A DNA stretch of 64,000 nucleotides. Source: Firm-04 sp045627405 (GTDB lineage Bacteria; Bacillota; Clostridia; Oscillospirales; Ruminococcaceae). Of the stretch, positions 35,239-44,506 are shown piece after piece. Made by a program: the position numbers and the translations under genes. The stretch covers positions 1 to 64,000 of the forward strand of contig JAZQNP010000040.1 in NCBI GenBank assembly GCA_045627405.1. The letters are read 5' to 3'. A model generated the notes under the pieces. That model saw nothing but the letters and a program-made list of their open reading frames with translations. It was not told the DNA's origin and made no database searches. Every line of letters begins with the position of its first letter. The stretch's first letter is position 1.

Positions 35239-38010
35239 TCAGCTCATTGTGACCTTGCCGAAATCGGAATAGGAGATTTTGCCGCTGATATAGCCGAGCA
35301 GCTTGTTGAGGTCGGTGGAATTGATTGTGCCGTCGTACTCAACATCCGCATTCAGTCTGCCCTGCGTGGACAGTGTTGCGGTGCCGCTGATGGACTTTGC
35401 AATCAGAATTGCGTCTGCGAGCTCTACGCGGTCTGCGTAGGTTGCACCCTCGGAGCAGTCTGCGTTGCCCCAGTCGCTGTCATCGGTATCGGGCGTCTGA
35501 CCGCCTTCGGGATCGGTGTCGTCGATTGCCTCGCTGCCGGAATAGGTTGTTGCCGGCTCATCGACTGCCTTGAAATAGAAGTTGAGATAATCGACTGCGC
35601 CCTTGAAGCTGTTGTGCGCAAGGCTCTTGCCGACATAGGCGGCATCGGTCTCGCTGGCACTCATCACATTCTGCGCCGTCAGAGAAATGCTGCCCGATGC
35701 TGCCTGCGTGCCGTTGATCAGCAGCGTGCCGTTTCCGTCGATCAGACGGATCGTGATTTTGCTCCACGCGCCCTTGGTCAGCGGAACGGAGGCTGTCAGC
35801 TTCTGCACGGTCTTGCCGTCTGTGATGGTGAATTCCGCCACGCCGTTTGCATTGCTCGGTGTGAATGCCATATAAGCATTTTCGTCACCGAACCAGAAGA
35901 GATCCTGCTGTGCGGTGCCGCCCTTCCAGAGTGCCGCAAGGCTGATCTGGATATTGTTTGTGCGGAGCAGGGAGGCATCCACTTGCAGATAATCGTCTGC
36001 GCCGTCGAACGAGACCACACCGTTTGCGGAAGTGCGGCTGCTCTGCCACTCCGCACCGGTCTGATAGGCGTCGGTTGCTGCATATTTATCCTGCGCCCAG
36101 ACATTGCGTTCGCTGCCGAATTCATAGCCTGCGATCAGACCGTCGGTGTACTGTTTGCCGGCGGTGTCCAGCCAGCCGTATGCCGTGCCGCCGCCGCTCA
36201 GTGTCTCGCCGTTTGCGTAGTCGCCTTCGAGAATCATCTGACCGGAATAATTGCCTGTACCGTAGACATAGGATGTGCCTTTGATCACGGCATTGTCTGT
36301 CACGGTGACATTTTCAATCAGGTATGCTTTTTGCAGGATTTTCGCATTGCCGGAGATGTTGCAGAGTGCCGTGACGACCGCACTGTCGCTGACAACCGCA
36401 TTATCACTGATTGTCACTGAGCCGAATTTCCATCCGTTGTCATAAACCATGCCGCCGCCGTTGACGACTGCATGACCGCTGATTACGGCGTTATCTTTGA
36501 TTGTTGCACTGCCTGCAACAATCGCGTAGTCCTCGATGCGGACATTGCCGGAGATGCTTGCCGAGTCGAGTACCATTGCGTTCGGACCGACATAGACGGA
36601 ATCCGCGACTGTCGCGCCGTTTGCGACCCAGCCGCCGCCGTTGCTGTGTGCATGACCGCTGCCCTTGGAATACCCGCCGGACTGCTGCACTTCTGCGCCG
36701 CTCAGTTTGATTTCATAGGGGTACTTTCTGCGTGCTTGGCTGTTCTTATAAGAGGATTTATTGTCTTTGTCAAAGCAGTTGATCGGATAAATGTCCTTGG
36801 GTGTTCCGCAGACGGTCAGATATGCCTTCGCCGCGCCTGCTGTCGGGACAGACATGGTGTCTCCGTCGTCAAAGAGATCGGAATATGTCTCGTTGCCGCT
36901 TGCATCGACCGTGACAATACATGCGCGCCAGCCGGCATTGCTGTCATCCGACAGTCCCTTGAAGCTGACTGTAATCGTATCGCCTGTGATGTTCAGCGGT
37001 ACGATATTGATGCCGGTCTGCATCGGAGCCTCTTCTTCCGGCACACGCAGCGTACCCTCTGCTGTCTCTTCCAGAACCGTGTAGAACAGATTCCAGTACC
37101 ACGGAGAAGAGGAGAGCAGCTTGTTGAATTCCGACTGATATGCACTCTGATTGCCGAAATCAAACGTCGCCATGCGCTTTGCATAGTGACCGAGTACATC
37201 CTGTGCATCGACGCCGAAGAGACGGGTGATCGTATCCAGCGGATATTCATTCGTCTTGGCTTCGGAGATCATGCGCTTGACCGAATCCAGTCCGAGTGTG
37301 CCGAGATTGTCCGGATTGTAGGACATGTAGACGAGGAACGGCCAGACCTCATAGTAATTTCTGCCGTGCGGCAGCGTGAGGCTCAGGTTGCGCAGATACG
37401 GCTCAAAGCCGCAGGTCTGCGTGCTGCCGGGATAGTAGTCGCTGTAAAGATACATCTCGCGGAACCAGTTTGCGAGCGGCTCCCACCATGCGCCGGTGAT
37501 GTCCTGATCGACCCATGCTTTCTGCTGCATCGTGACGACATGGCCGAATTCGTGCGCCACGGTGAGGTCATCCAGCATCGCGTTCGGGCTGATGATCTCA
37601 ATGCCGTAGCCGTCCTCTGCGCTCATGAACGCCCAGCCGTCCGGATACTGGCTCAGACCTGTGTAGGTCAGGTAGACGCAGGTTTTATATTTCTGCGAAC
37701 TTCTGCCGTAAATATCTATGTTCATGTTTTCCATGCCGAGATATTCGCCGTAGCAGTTCCACAGACGCTCATACGCTTCCAGATTCCGTTTCAGAAATGC
37801 GTCGTTGACCTGACCGGTCGTGTCGTTGTTGCCGTAGAAAATAACAAAATGTTCGGATTCTGCATAGTTTGCCGAGGTGCAGTAGCCCCATTTGTCGCGG
37901 ATTAAATATGTGTCGTCCGCAGATGCCGTGAGCTGAATTGCCGGAAGCGACTGCATTGCAAGCAAGATTGCCGCTGCGCCGGATACAGCCCGATGGAATG
38001 TGTGTGCCAT
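35239..38010 (-). CDS. Secreted multidomain dockerin protein with a DUF6055 (Svx/AvrXca-like) metallopeptidase-type domain
   Basis: 923 residues, predicted cellulosomal. Signal peptide about 1-31. Residues 40-310 carry a zinc-peptidase-type HEFGH at 153-157 and WWEPLANWFREMY near 175-187, the arrangement of DUF6055/Svx-like proteins. A beta-sandwich-like stretch follows (330-410), then about 15 turns of hexapeptide-like repeats predicting a left-handed beta-helix (480-610; VYVGPNAMV, ASISGNVRI, IVAGSATI, DNAVISGHAVV). Next is a LamG/concanavalin-like lectin region (about 640-830), an acidic linker, and a C-terminal dockerin (860-923). The first calcium loop of the dockerin is longer than usual (DCSEGATYADRVELADA). 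AGGGGGAAA precedes ATG 38010. Substrate unknown; protein or glycoprotein cleavage in the plant wall is inferred only. Confidence 0.88.
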   Translation of the reverse strand: MAHTFHRAVSGAAAILLAMQSLPAIQLTASADDTYLIRDKWGYCTSANYAESEHFVIFYGNNDTTGQVNDAFLKRNLEAYERLWNCYGEYLGMENMNIDIYGRSSQKYKTCVYLTYTGLSQYPDGWAFMSAEDGYGIEIISPNAMLDDLTVAHEFGHVVTMQQKAWVDQDITGAWWEPLANWFREMYLYSDYYPGSTQTCGFEPYLRNLSLTLPHGRNYYEVWPFLVYMSYNPDNLGTLGLDSVKRMISEAKTNEYPLDTITRLFGVDAQDVLGHYAKRMATFDFGNQSAYQSEFNKLLSSSPWYWNLFYTVLEETAEGTLRVPEEEAPMQTGINIVPLNITGDTITVSFKGLSDDSNAGWRACIVTVDASGNETYSDLFDDGDTMSVPTAGAAKAYLTVCGTPKDIYPINCFDKDNKSSYKNSQARRKYPYEIKLSGAEVQQSGGYSKGSGHAHSNGGGWVANGATVADSVYVGPNAMVLDSASISGNVRIEDYAIVAGSATIKDNAVISGHAVVNGGGMVYDNGWKFGSVTISDNAVVSDSAVVTALCNISGNAKILQKAYLIENVTVTDNAVIKGTSYVYGTGNYSGQMILEGDYANGETLSGGGTAYGWLDTAGKQYTDGLIAGYEFGSERNVWAQDKYAATDAYQTGAEWQSSRTSANGVVSFDGADDYLQVDASLLRTNNIQISLAALWKGGTAQQDLFWFGDENAYMAFTPSNANGVAEFTITDGKTVQKLTASVPLTKGAWSKITIRLIDGNGTLLINGTQAASGSISLTAQNVMSASETDAAYVGKSLAHNSFKGAVDYLNFYFKAVDEPATTYSGSEAIDDTDPEGGQTPDTDDSDWGNADCSEGATYADRVELADAILIAKSISGTATLSTQGRLNADVEYDGTINSTDLNKLLGYISGKISYSDFGKVTMS

Positions 38011-38079
38011 TTCTTGATTTCCCCCTGTTCTGATTTATGTTATCCGTACCTATTTATATGGGAAGGCCGGACTGTTTCC

Positions 38080-38109
38080 AATATAACATAACAAAAAAGC
38101 AAAAGTCAA
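38080..38109 (-). promoter_or_regulatory. Candidate promoter of the DUF6055-dockerin gene
   Basis: Minus strand: -35 TTGACT (38109-38104), 18-base spacer, -10 TATATT (38085-38080). Region 38011-38302 is shared with the divergent sensor gene. Confidence 0.55.
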
Positions 38110-38218
38110 CAATATGACAGTGATTGAACACAATCCGACACAATATAGTCCGGAATGTATATATCAAAATGAATATTACATGCCACGAATGAAGATCTGA
38201 AAAATACACAAAAAACAC

Positions 38219-38247
38219 TTGCAATGCGCAAGTTTTTGTGCTATAAT
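38219..38247 (+). promoter_or_regulatory. Promoter of the LacI-like/GGDEF gene with overlapping inverted repeats
   Basis: -35 TTGCAA (38219-38224), 17-base spacer, extended -10 TGCTATAAT with hexamer at 38242-38247. CTTGC-AATGC-GCAAG straddles the -35 box, and TGTGTA-N6-TACACA (38253-38270) lies just after the -10. Confidence 0.75.
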
Positions 38248-38302
38248 AATTATGTGTAGATAAATACACATTGATCCATTGCGATCGGAGGTGACATGAA
38301 AA

Positions 38303-40228
38303 GTGGCAAATGCAGTAAAAATCATCGGCGTTTGTCTTTCGGAGATTCATCAGGAGGATCGTCTGCACTTTATCGAAGCACTGAACCGCCATGCCTGTAA
38401 GGACGGCTATCGGCTGATTGTGTTCAATTCCTGTTCGGATCTGTTTGTGCCCGCCGACGCGGAGAATATCGGTGAGATTTCGGTTTTCAAGCTGATTCCT
38501 TACCAAAAGCTCTCTGCAATGATCATGTTCCCGTATTTCCTTTCAGATAATCCGGTTGTTTATCAGGTCATTGATCAGTGCCGCAGACATAAAATTCCGG
38601 TCATTACGATCGACAAGGTTGTCGCCGGCTGTACCTCCTTTGCGTTTGCGTATGCAGATGTGTTTGAACGTCTGTGCAGACATGTCATTGAACACCATCA
38701 TGCAAAAGACCTGCTGATGATGGCAGGCTCGCAGGATAATCTGTTTTCTGATGACCGCATGATGGGATTCCGACGTGCACTGGAAATCAACCATATCCCG
38801 TTTCGTGAGGATATGATCGGCTTCGGCGGCTTCTGGGAGGAACCCACTCACGATACCATGGTGCGATGGTTTGAGAAAGAGCAGCGTCCGATTCCGGATG
38901 CGATTATCTGCGCAAACGATACGATGGCAATTACTGTCAGCATCTACTTGCAGAAACGCGGAATCCGTGTGCCGGAAGAGTGTATTGTGACCGGTTTTGA
39001 CGGCATTGCGCAGTCGAATTATCATATCCCGCATCTGACGACATGCAGACCCGATTATGACAAGATGGGTGCGCAGCTTGTGGACGCAGTCAACAAGCTT
39101 GTCCGCGGCAAGGTATATCCCGCATCCAATATTGTCGATTTTGAAGTGTTCAAATCGCAGTCCTGCGGCTGTCAGCCTGTGACGGCTGAGAACATCAATG
39201 ATGCTGTGCAGGACATCTATGCCCACTTGCTGCACTCCAAGGAACGGCAGGAGCTGATGTGCAGATTGCAGTCCTATGTTGCCAATATCTCCGGCGTAGA
39301 CGAGCTGTCCGGCGTGATGACGGATAAATTTGTATTCCACACGGCAGCATTCGCGCTCAACAATGATTTTTATGATCCTGAGCGTGCGCGGGAACGCGCC
39401 AAGAACGGTGTGCCGTTTACGGAAGAGCTGGATGTGCTGTTCCACCGGTATTTCTGGTGGCAGGGCGACCGGCAGACGCTGCCGCTCGGAGAATTGGTGC
39501 CGAAATGGGATATGCTTCTCGAACGTGAGGATCCGGTGCTGGTCTGTGCCATGCACTTTCTGGATTTCCCGATGGGATACTGTGTGTTCCAGCCGAAGAT
39601 CACCATTGACGACTATGAGAAGGTCCATACGTTCATGAATGCGATTGACGCTGCGCTCGGTACACTGCACAGCCGCACGCAGATCCGTGCGATCAACTCC
39701 AAATTGCAGGCTGTCAATGCAGAGCTGGACCGTCTTTATGCGCATGACCATATGACAGGTCTCTTCAACAGACACGGATTTTACCGTGAGTTCCATACCC
39801 AGCAGATGGAGAATACCGGCTTGAAAGTCAGTGTGGTCTTCATCTCTGCCGATCTGGACGGTCTGAAAACCATCAATGATACCTACGGACATCTGGAAGG
39901 GGACAACGCGATTATAGCGGTCGCCCATGCGCTGCAAAAGAGTGCCGTGCAGAATGAGATCTGCGCTCGCTTCGGCGGTGATGAATTTGCCGTTGCTGCG
40001 CTGATCCGGCAGGGCGATGAAGATGCGTATTTCAAGGCATATAACAAACGGTTTCAGGACTATCTGGCATCTTACAACAAGGTGTCGGAAAATCCGTACA
40101 GCGTCGAGGCGAGCATCGGCTACTATGCCGAGCCGCTGCGAGAGGATTTTGACCTTGATGTGCTGATCAAAAATGCCGATGATATGATGTATTCCGATAA
40201 GCACAAGCGCAAGGCAGAACGCAAATAA
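38303..40228 (+). CDS. LacI-type sensor domain fused to a GGDEF diguanylate cyclase
   Basis: 641 residues, cytoplasmic (no signal or membrane segment). Residues 5-285 form a periplasmic-binding-protein/LacI-like fold (IIGVCLSEIHQEDRLHFIEAL, HKIPVITIDKV, IPDAIICANDTMAITVSIYLQKRGIRVPEECIVTGFDG) but there is no DNA-binding helix-turn-helix in front. After a helical linker of about 190 residues comes a GGDEF domain with ARFGGDEFAVAA near 580. The RxxD inhibitory site is absent (VQNE in its place). It probably senses a sugar-like ligand and makes cyclic di-GMP. Start is GTG 38303, eight bases after GGAGGTGA; the ATG at 38296 is out of frame. Divergent from the dockerin gene. Confidence 0.92.
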   Translation: MANAVKIIGVCLSEIHQEDRLHFIEALNRHACKDGYRLIVFNSCSDLFVPADAENIGEISVFKLIPYQKLSAMIMFPYFLSDNPVVYQVIDQCRRHKIPVITIDKVVAGCTSFAFAYADVFERLCRHVIEHHHAKDLLMMAGSQDNLFSDDRMMGFRRALEINHIPFREDMIGFGGFWEEPTHDTMVRWFEKEQRPIPDAIICANDTMAITVSIYLQKRGIRVPEECIVTGFDGIAQSNYHIPHLTTCRPDYDKMGAQLVDAVNKLVRGKVYPASNIVDFEVFKSQSCGCQPVTAENINDAVQDIYAHLLHSKERQELMCRLQSYVANISGVDELSGVMTDKFVFHTAAFALNNDFYDPERARERAKNGVPFTEELDVLFHRYFWWQGDRQTLPLGELVPKWDMLLEREDPVLVCAMHFLDFPMGYCVFQPKITIDDYEKVHTFMNAIDAALGTLHSRTQIRAINSKLQAVNAELDRLYAHDHMTGLFNRHGFYREFHTQQMENTGLKVSVVFISADLDGLKTINDTYGHLEGDNAIIAVAHALQKSAVQNEICARFGGDEFAVAALIRQGDEDAYFKAYNKRFQDYLASYNKVSENPYSVEASIGYYAEPLREDFDLDVLIKNADDMMYSDKHKRKAERK

Positions 40229-40236
40229 CAAAAACG

Positions 40237-40267
40237 AATCCCCGCACAGGAGCGTGCGGGGATTTTT
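40237..40267. terminator. Bidirectional terminator between the GGDEF gene and thrS
   Basis: AATCCCCGCAC pairs with GTGCGGGGATT with T tracts on both strands (TTTTTC and, reversed, CGTTTTTG), fit for the two convergent genes. Confidence 0.85.
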
Positions 40268-40280
40268 CTTCTTCTTCGGA

Positions 40281-42215
40281 TTATTTTGCCTTCGTTGCGA
40301 CCTCGGTGATCAGCTTGCTGAACACCTCGTCGAGCGGCAGGCAGCCAAGCTCACCCTCCTTGCGGGAGCGGACTGTGACGCCGTTTGCAGCGACTTCGTT
40401 GTCACCGATGATGAGCATATACGGAATGCGCTCAATGCGGGAATTCTTGATCTTTGTGCCGATGTTTTCATCCTTGGCATCGACCGTGACGCGCATGCCT
40501 GCTTCGGTGAGCTTGTCAGCGAATGCCTGCGCATATGCAGCATGTTCTTCCCCGATGGGCAGCAGACGCACCTGTTCCGGAGCCAGCCAGAGCGGCAGCA
40601 CGCCGGAATATTTTTCGAGCATGTACGCCAGCGTGCGCTCATAGCAGCCGAGCGATGTTCTGTGGATGATGTACGGCAGCTTCTTCTGACCGTCCTTGTC
40701 AATATAATACATGCCGAACCGTTCAGCTTGCAGCATGTCGATTTGGAGTGTGACGAGCGTATCTTCTTTACCGAAGACATTTTTATACTGAATATCGAGC
40801 TTCGGACCGTAGAAAGCTGCCTCATCAATGCCGATGCTGTATTTTACGCCGAGATGATCCAGAATCCTGCCCATCGTATCCTGTGCGACATTCCACTGCT
40901 CTGCCGTACCCTCATATTTGTTCTTCGGGTTGGCAGGATCCCACTGCGAGAAGCGGAACGTGCAGTCTTCGAGCAGACCGACCGTGTCAAGCATGTATTT
41001 TGCAAGTTCCAGACAGAACTTGAATTCCTCTTCAAGCTGATCGGGACGGAGAACGAAATGACCCTCTGAAATCGTGAACTGACGCACGCGGATCAGACCG
41101 TGCATTTCGCCGCTGTCCTCATTGCGGAACAGTGTGGAGGTTTCGGTCAGGCGCATCGGCAGCTCCTTGTAGGAACGCTGCTTGTTGAGGTAAACCTGAT
41201 ACTGGAACGGGCAGGTCATCGGGCGGAGCGCGAAGCACTCTTTTTCTTCATCATACGGATCGCCCAGAATAAACATGCCGTCGAGATAGTGATCCCAGTG
41301 ACCGGAAATCTTGTAGAGGTCACGCTTTGCAAAGAGCGGCGTTTTGGTGAGCAGACAGCCCTTTGCCTGCTCCACGTCCTCCACCCAGCGTTGGAGCAGC
41401 TGGATGACGCGTGCGCCCTTCGGCAGCATGATCGGGAGTCCCTGTCCGATGTAATCGACAGTGGTGAAATAGCCGAGTTCTCTGCCGATTTTGTTGTGAT
41501 CGCGCTTTTTTGCCTCTTCCAGCATGTCCAGATGTGCTTTCAGCTGATCCTTGTTCGGGAAGGCAACGCCGTATACGCGTTTCAGCATCTTGTTGTTCTG
41601 ATCGCCGCGCCAGTATGCGCCGGTGCAGGACGTCAGCTTATATGCCTTGACCAGACCCGTTGAGAACAGATGCGGACCGGTGCAGAGATCGGTGTATTCT
41701 CCCTGCTTATAGAAGCTGATGACTTCATCTTCCGGCAGCTCGCGGATCAGCTCGACCTTATAGGTTTCGCCGCGCTCCTCCATCAGTGCGATGGCTTCCT
41801 CTCTGGGCAGCGTGAAGCGTTCGATGCGCAGATTTTCTTTGACAATCTTTTTCATCTCTGCTTCCAGTGCTTTCAGCGTATCCGCAGTGAACGGCTCCTC
41901 GGAATCGAAATCGTAGTAGAAGCCTCTGTCGATTGCCGGACCGATCGTGAGCTTTACATCCGGATACAGACGCTTCACAGCCTGTGCCAAAATATGTGCT
42001 GCGGTGTGGTTGAAGATATGTCTGCCCTCTTCATCGTCGAAGGTGAGCAGTTTGACTTCTGCATCGGCAGTCAGCGGCGCGGTCAGGTCGGCAGGCTGAC
42101 CGTTCACAAGTGCAGCAATGGTCTCACGGGTGAGAACGCCTGCTTCTTTTGCTGCCTCATAGACAGTCATTGTGTTTGCTGCTTCATAGCAAACATCTGC
42201 AAATTGGATTTTCAT
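40281..42215 (-). CDS. thrS: Threonyl-tRNA synthetase
   Basis: Charges tRNA-Thr. 644 residues, full length: N-terminal TGS domain (1-60), editing domain with HTAAHILAQAVKRLYPDVK near 80-100 (HxxxH zinc-type motif), class II catalytic core with motif 2 and motif 3 segments (TCPFQYQVYLN, RVRQFTISEGHF, YIIHRTSLGCYERTLAYMLE), zinc-binding Cys and His residues, and a C-terminal anticodon domain. ATG 42215 has AGGAGG at nine bases; longer in-frame readings run through the leader and are not coding. Controlled by the T-box below. Confidence 0.97.
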   Translation of the reverse strand: MKIQFADVCYEAANTMTVYEAAKEAGVLTRETIAALVNGQPADLTAPLTADAEVKLLTFDDEEGRHIFNHTAAHILAQAVKRLYPDVKLTIGPAIDRGFYYDFDSEEPFTADTLKALEAEMKKIVKENLRIERFTLPREEAIALMEERGETYKVELIRELPEDEVISFYKQGEYTDLCTGPHLFSTGLVKAYKLTSCTGAYWRGDQNNKMLKRVYGVAFPNKDQLKAHLDMLEEAKKRDHNKIGRELGYFTTVDYIGQGLPIMLPKGARVIQLLQRWVEDVEQAKGCLLTKTPLFAKRDLYKISGHWDHYLDGMFILGDPYDEEKECFALRPMTCPFQYQVYLNKQRSYKELPMRLTETSTLFRNEDSGEMHGLIRVRQFTISEGHFVLRPDQLEEEFKFCLELAKYMLDTVGLLEDCTFRFSQWDPANPKNKYEGTAEQWNVAQDTMGRILDHLGVKYSIGIDEAAFYGPKLDIQYKNVFGKEDTLVTLQIDMLQAERFGMYYIDKDGQKKLPYIIHRTSLGCYERTLAYMLEKYSGVLPLWLAPEQVRLLPIGEEHAAYAQAFADKLTEAGMRVTVDAKDENIGTKIKNSRIERIPYMLIIGDNEVAANGVTVRSRKEGELGCLPLDEVFSKLITEVATKAK

Positions 42216-42244
42216 AAGAACGTACCTCCTTTTCATTCGGTGTT

Positions 42245-42494
42245 CGGCGGCGATAAAAAAACCGCACACCGAACAGCTTGCGGACTGTTCGGGGTACGGG
42301 TCTGCTCCAATATCTGGACGGCAAACGCGCACGGTTCCACCCGAGCGTTTTACTCTTCTCATTGTCTGAACACGGAAGCGGTGGTACCTGCACAGGGTTC
42401 CGGCGAATGCCTTTCAGCGCAGCAGCATTCTCTCTGAGAGCCGGATGACCGGTGAGACATATCCGCTGTCCTTTGATGTGAACAGCCTTTGATT
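42245..42494 (-). ncRNA. T-box riboswitch upstream of thrS
   Basis: Leader of about 250 bases. Read on the minus strand it has the conserved T-box element GGGTGGAACCGTGCG (42342-42328), with TGGA to pair the acceptor end of uncharged tRNA, and a terminator just after. An ACC threonine codon lies in Stem I (within 42380-42385, inside GGTACCACCG), followed by a purine as expected for a specifier. Uncharged tRNA-Thr would stabilise the antiterminator and turn on thrS. Confidence 0.93.
42255..42299 (-). terminator. T-box terminator before thrS
   Basis: Minus strand: CCGTAC-C-CCGAACAG, loop, CTGTTCGG-GTGCGG (outer part with G-U pairs), then seven T. Alternative pairing with the T-box element would give the antiterminator. 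Confidence 0.85.
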
Positions 42495-42500
42495 ACCTCT

Positions 42501-42530
42501 ATTATACGACGCAGACATGCAAAAAGTCAA
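42501..42530 (-). promoter_or_regulatory. Promoter of the thrS T-box leader
   Basis: Minus strand: -35 TTGACT (42530-42525), 18-base spacer, -10 TATAAT (42506-42501). Confidence 0.75.
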
Positions 42531-42582
42531 GCGAAAAAACGCTGCCATCCGGTTTTTCGGCAGTTTGCACAATAGCGCGCAC

Positions 42583-42611
42583 TTGCAATTCCTGCCGATT
42601 TATGGTATACT
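42583..42611 (+). promoter_or_regulatory. Promoter of lepA
   Basis: -35 TTGCAA (42583-42588), 17-base spacer, -10 TATACT (42606-42611). The start codon is 33 bases further. Confidence 0.7.
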
Positions 42612-42644
42612 AATTATAACTGTACAGAAACGGAGGAACATCTC

Positions 42645-44447
42645 TTGGCAAATCAGAAAATTCGAAATTTCTGCATCATTGCACACATTGACCACGGAAA
42701 ATCCACGCTTGCCGACCGCATTCTCGAAAAGACCTGTGCCGTTGCAAGCCGTGATATGGAGGAGCAGCTCCTCGACAATATGGATATTGAGCGCGAGCGC
42801 GGCATTACGATCAAGGCGCGTGCGGTCGCACTGGATTATACTGCAAAAGACGGCGAAACATACCGCTTTCATCTGATTGACACGCCCGGTCATGTGGACT
42901 TTAATTACGAAGTGAGCCGGTCGCTGGCAGCCTGCGAAGGCGCACTGCTGATCGTGGATGCTTCGCAGGGTATTGAAGCACAGACGCTTGCCAACACCTA
43001 TCTTGCAGTGGATGCTGACCTCGAACTGGTGCCTGTCATCAATAAGATTGACCTGCCCTCTGCCGAGCCTGAGCGCGTTGCACAGGAGGTGGAGGATATT
43101 ATCGGTATTCCCTGTCTCGATGCGCCGCGCGTCTCTGCAAAAATGGGGACGAATATCGAAGAGGTGCTGGAACGCATTGTCACCGACATTCCCGCGCCGC
43201 AGGGCGATGAAAACGCGCCCTTGCAGGCACTGATCTTTGACAGCTTCTATGATTCCTACAAGGGCGTTATCATCTATGTGCGCGTGAAAGAGGGGACTGT
43301 CAGGGTCGGAGACCGCATCCGCCTGATGGCGACCGGCGCGGAATTCACGGTTGTCGAGGCAGGCGTCATGAGTGCGACGGAGCATATCAACAGCGGGAAG
43401 CTGGAAGCCGGCGAGGTCGGCTATCTCACTGCCTCCATCAAGAGCATCGGGGATACGCGTGTCGGAGATACGGTTACGCTTGCGGAAACACCCTGTGCCG
43501 AACCGCTGCCGGGCTATCGCAAAGTCAGCCCGATGGTGTTCTCCGGTATCTATCCGGCAGACGGCGCACACTATAACGATCTGCGCGATGCACTGGAAAA
43601 ATTGCAGCTCAACGATGCTGCACTGACATTTGAGCCGGAGACATCGGTTGCACTGGGCTTCGGATTCCGCTGCGGCTTTCTCGGATTGCTCCATATGGAG
43701 ATCATTCAGGAGCGTCTGGAACGCGAATATGATCTGGATCTGGTGACAACGGCTCCGTCTGTCATCTACCGCGTAACGCTGACAAACGGGGAAGTCATGA
43801 TGATTGACAACCCGTCGAATTATCCGAATCCTGCGAATATCGCAGATGCCGAAGAGCCGATTGTCAAGGCAAATATTCTCGCGCCGAAGGAATATGTCGG
43901 CGGCATCATGGATCTGTGTCAGGAACGGCGCGGCATCTTCAAGGATATGCAGTATCTGGATGATGTGCGTGTAGAACTGCATTACACACTGCCGCTGAAT
44001 GAGATTATCTACGATTTCTTCGATGCACTCAAATCCCGCACACGCGGGTATGCTTCGCTGGACTATGAGCTGGACGGCTACGCGTCCTCAAAGCTGGTAA
44101 AGCTGGACTTCATGCTCAACGGGGACATCGTGGACGCGCTGTCGTTCATCGTACATACGGATAAGGCATATCCCAGAGCGCGAAAAATCGCGGAGAAACT
44201 GAAAGAAAATATTCCGCGTCAGCTCTTTGAGGTGCCGATCCAGGCGGCAATCGGCGGAAAGATCATCGCACGCGAAACGGTGAAGGCACTGCGCAAGGAC
44301 GTGCTTGCAAAGTGCTACGGCGGCGACATTACCCGAAAGAAGAAGCTGCTCGAAAAGCAGAAAGAGGGTAAGAAACGCATGCGGCAGCTCGGTACCGTCG
44401 AGGTGCCGTCGGATGCGTTCATGGCAGTGCTGAAATTTGACGAGTGA
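42645..44447 (+). CDS. lepA: Elongation factor 4 (LepA)
   Basis: Ribosome-associated GTPase that back-translocates stalled ribosomes. 600 residues, the standard length. G1 AHIDHGKS near residues 11-18, RGIT switch I, DTPGH (G3) and NKID (G4), EF-G-like domains II-V, and the LepA-specific C-terminus with KKKLLEKQKEGKKRMRQLG. The start is TTG 42645 with GGAGGA seven bases upstream; no ATG is near. Followed after 59 bases by a small zinc-ribbon gene, then hemW. Confidence 0.97.
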   Translation: MANQKIRNFCIIAHIDHGKSTLADRILEKTCAVASRDMEEQLLDNMDIERERGITIKARAVALDYTAKDGETYRFHLIDTPGHVDFNYEVSRSLAACEGALLIVDASQGIEAQTLANTYLAVDADLELVPVINKIDLPSAEPERVAQEVEDIIGIPCLDAPRVSAKMGTNIEEVLERIVTDIPAPQGDENAPLQALIFDSFYDSYKGVIIYVRVKEGTVRVGDRIRLMATGAEFTVVEAGVMSATEHINSGKLEAGEVGYLTASIKSIGDTRVGDTVTLAETPCAEPLPGYRKVSPMVFSGIYPADGAHYNDLRDALEKLQLNDAALTFEPETSVALGFGFRCGFLGLLHMEIIQERLEREYDLDLVTTAPSVIYRVTLTNGEVMMIDNPSNYPNPANIADAEEPIVKANILAPKEYVGGIMDLCQERRGIFKDMQYLDDVRVELHYTLPLNEIIYDFFDALKSRTRGYASLDYELDGYASSKLVKLDFMLNGDIVDALSFIVHTDKAYPRARKIAEKLKENIPRQLFEVPIQAAIGGKIIARETVKALRKDVLAKCYGGDITRKKKLLEKQKEGKKRMRQLGTVEVPSDAFMAVLKFDE

Positions 44448-44506
44448 TCCGACGCATTCTGTTTGCATGCAGAGAAACATACGCACATATATTTGGAGGA
44501 CGGTTT

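Noticed and set aside
44444..44506. Longer start for the zinc-ribbon membrane protein
   Set aside because: It begins inside lepA without a ribosome site, while ATG 44507 has GGAGGA at proper spacing.
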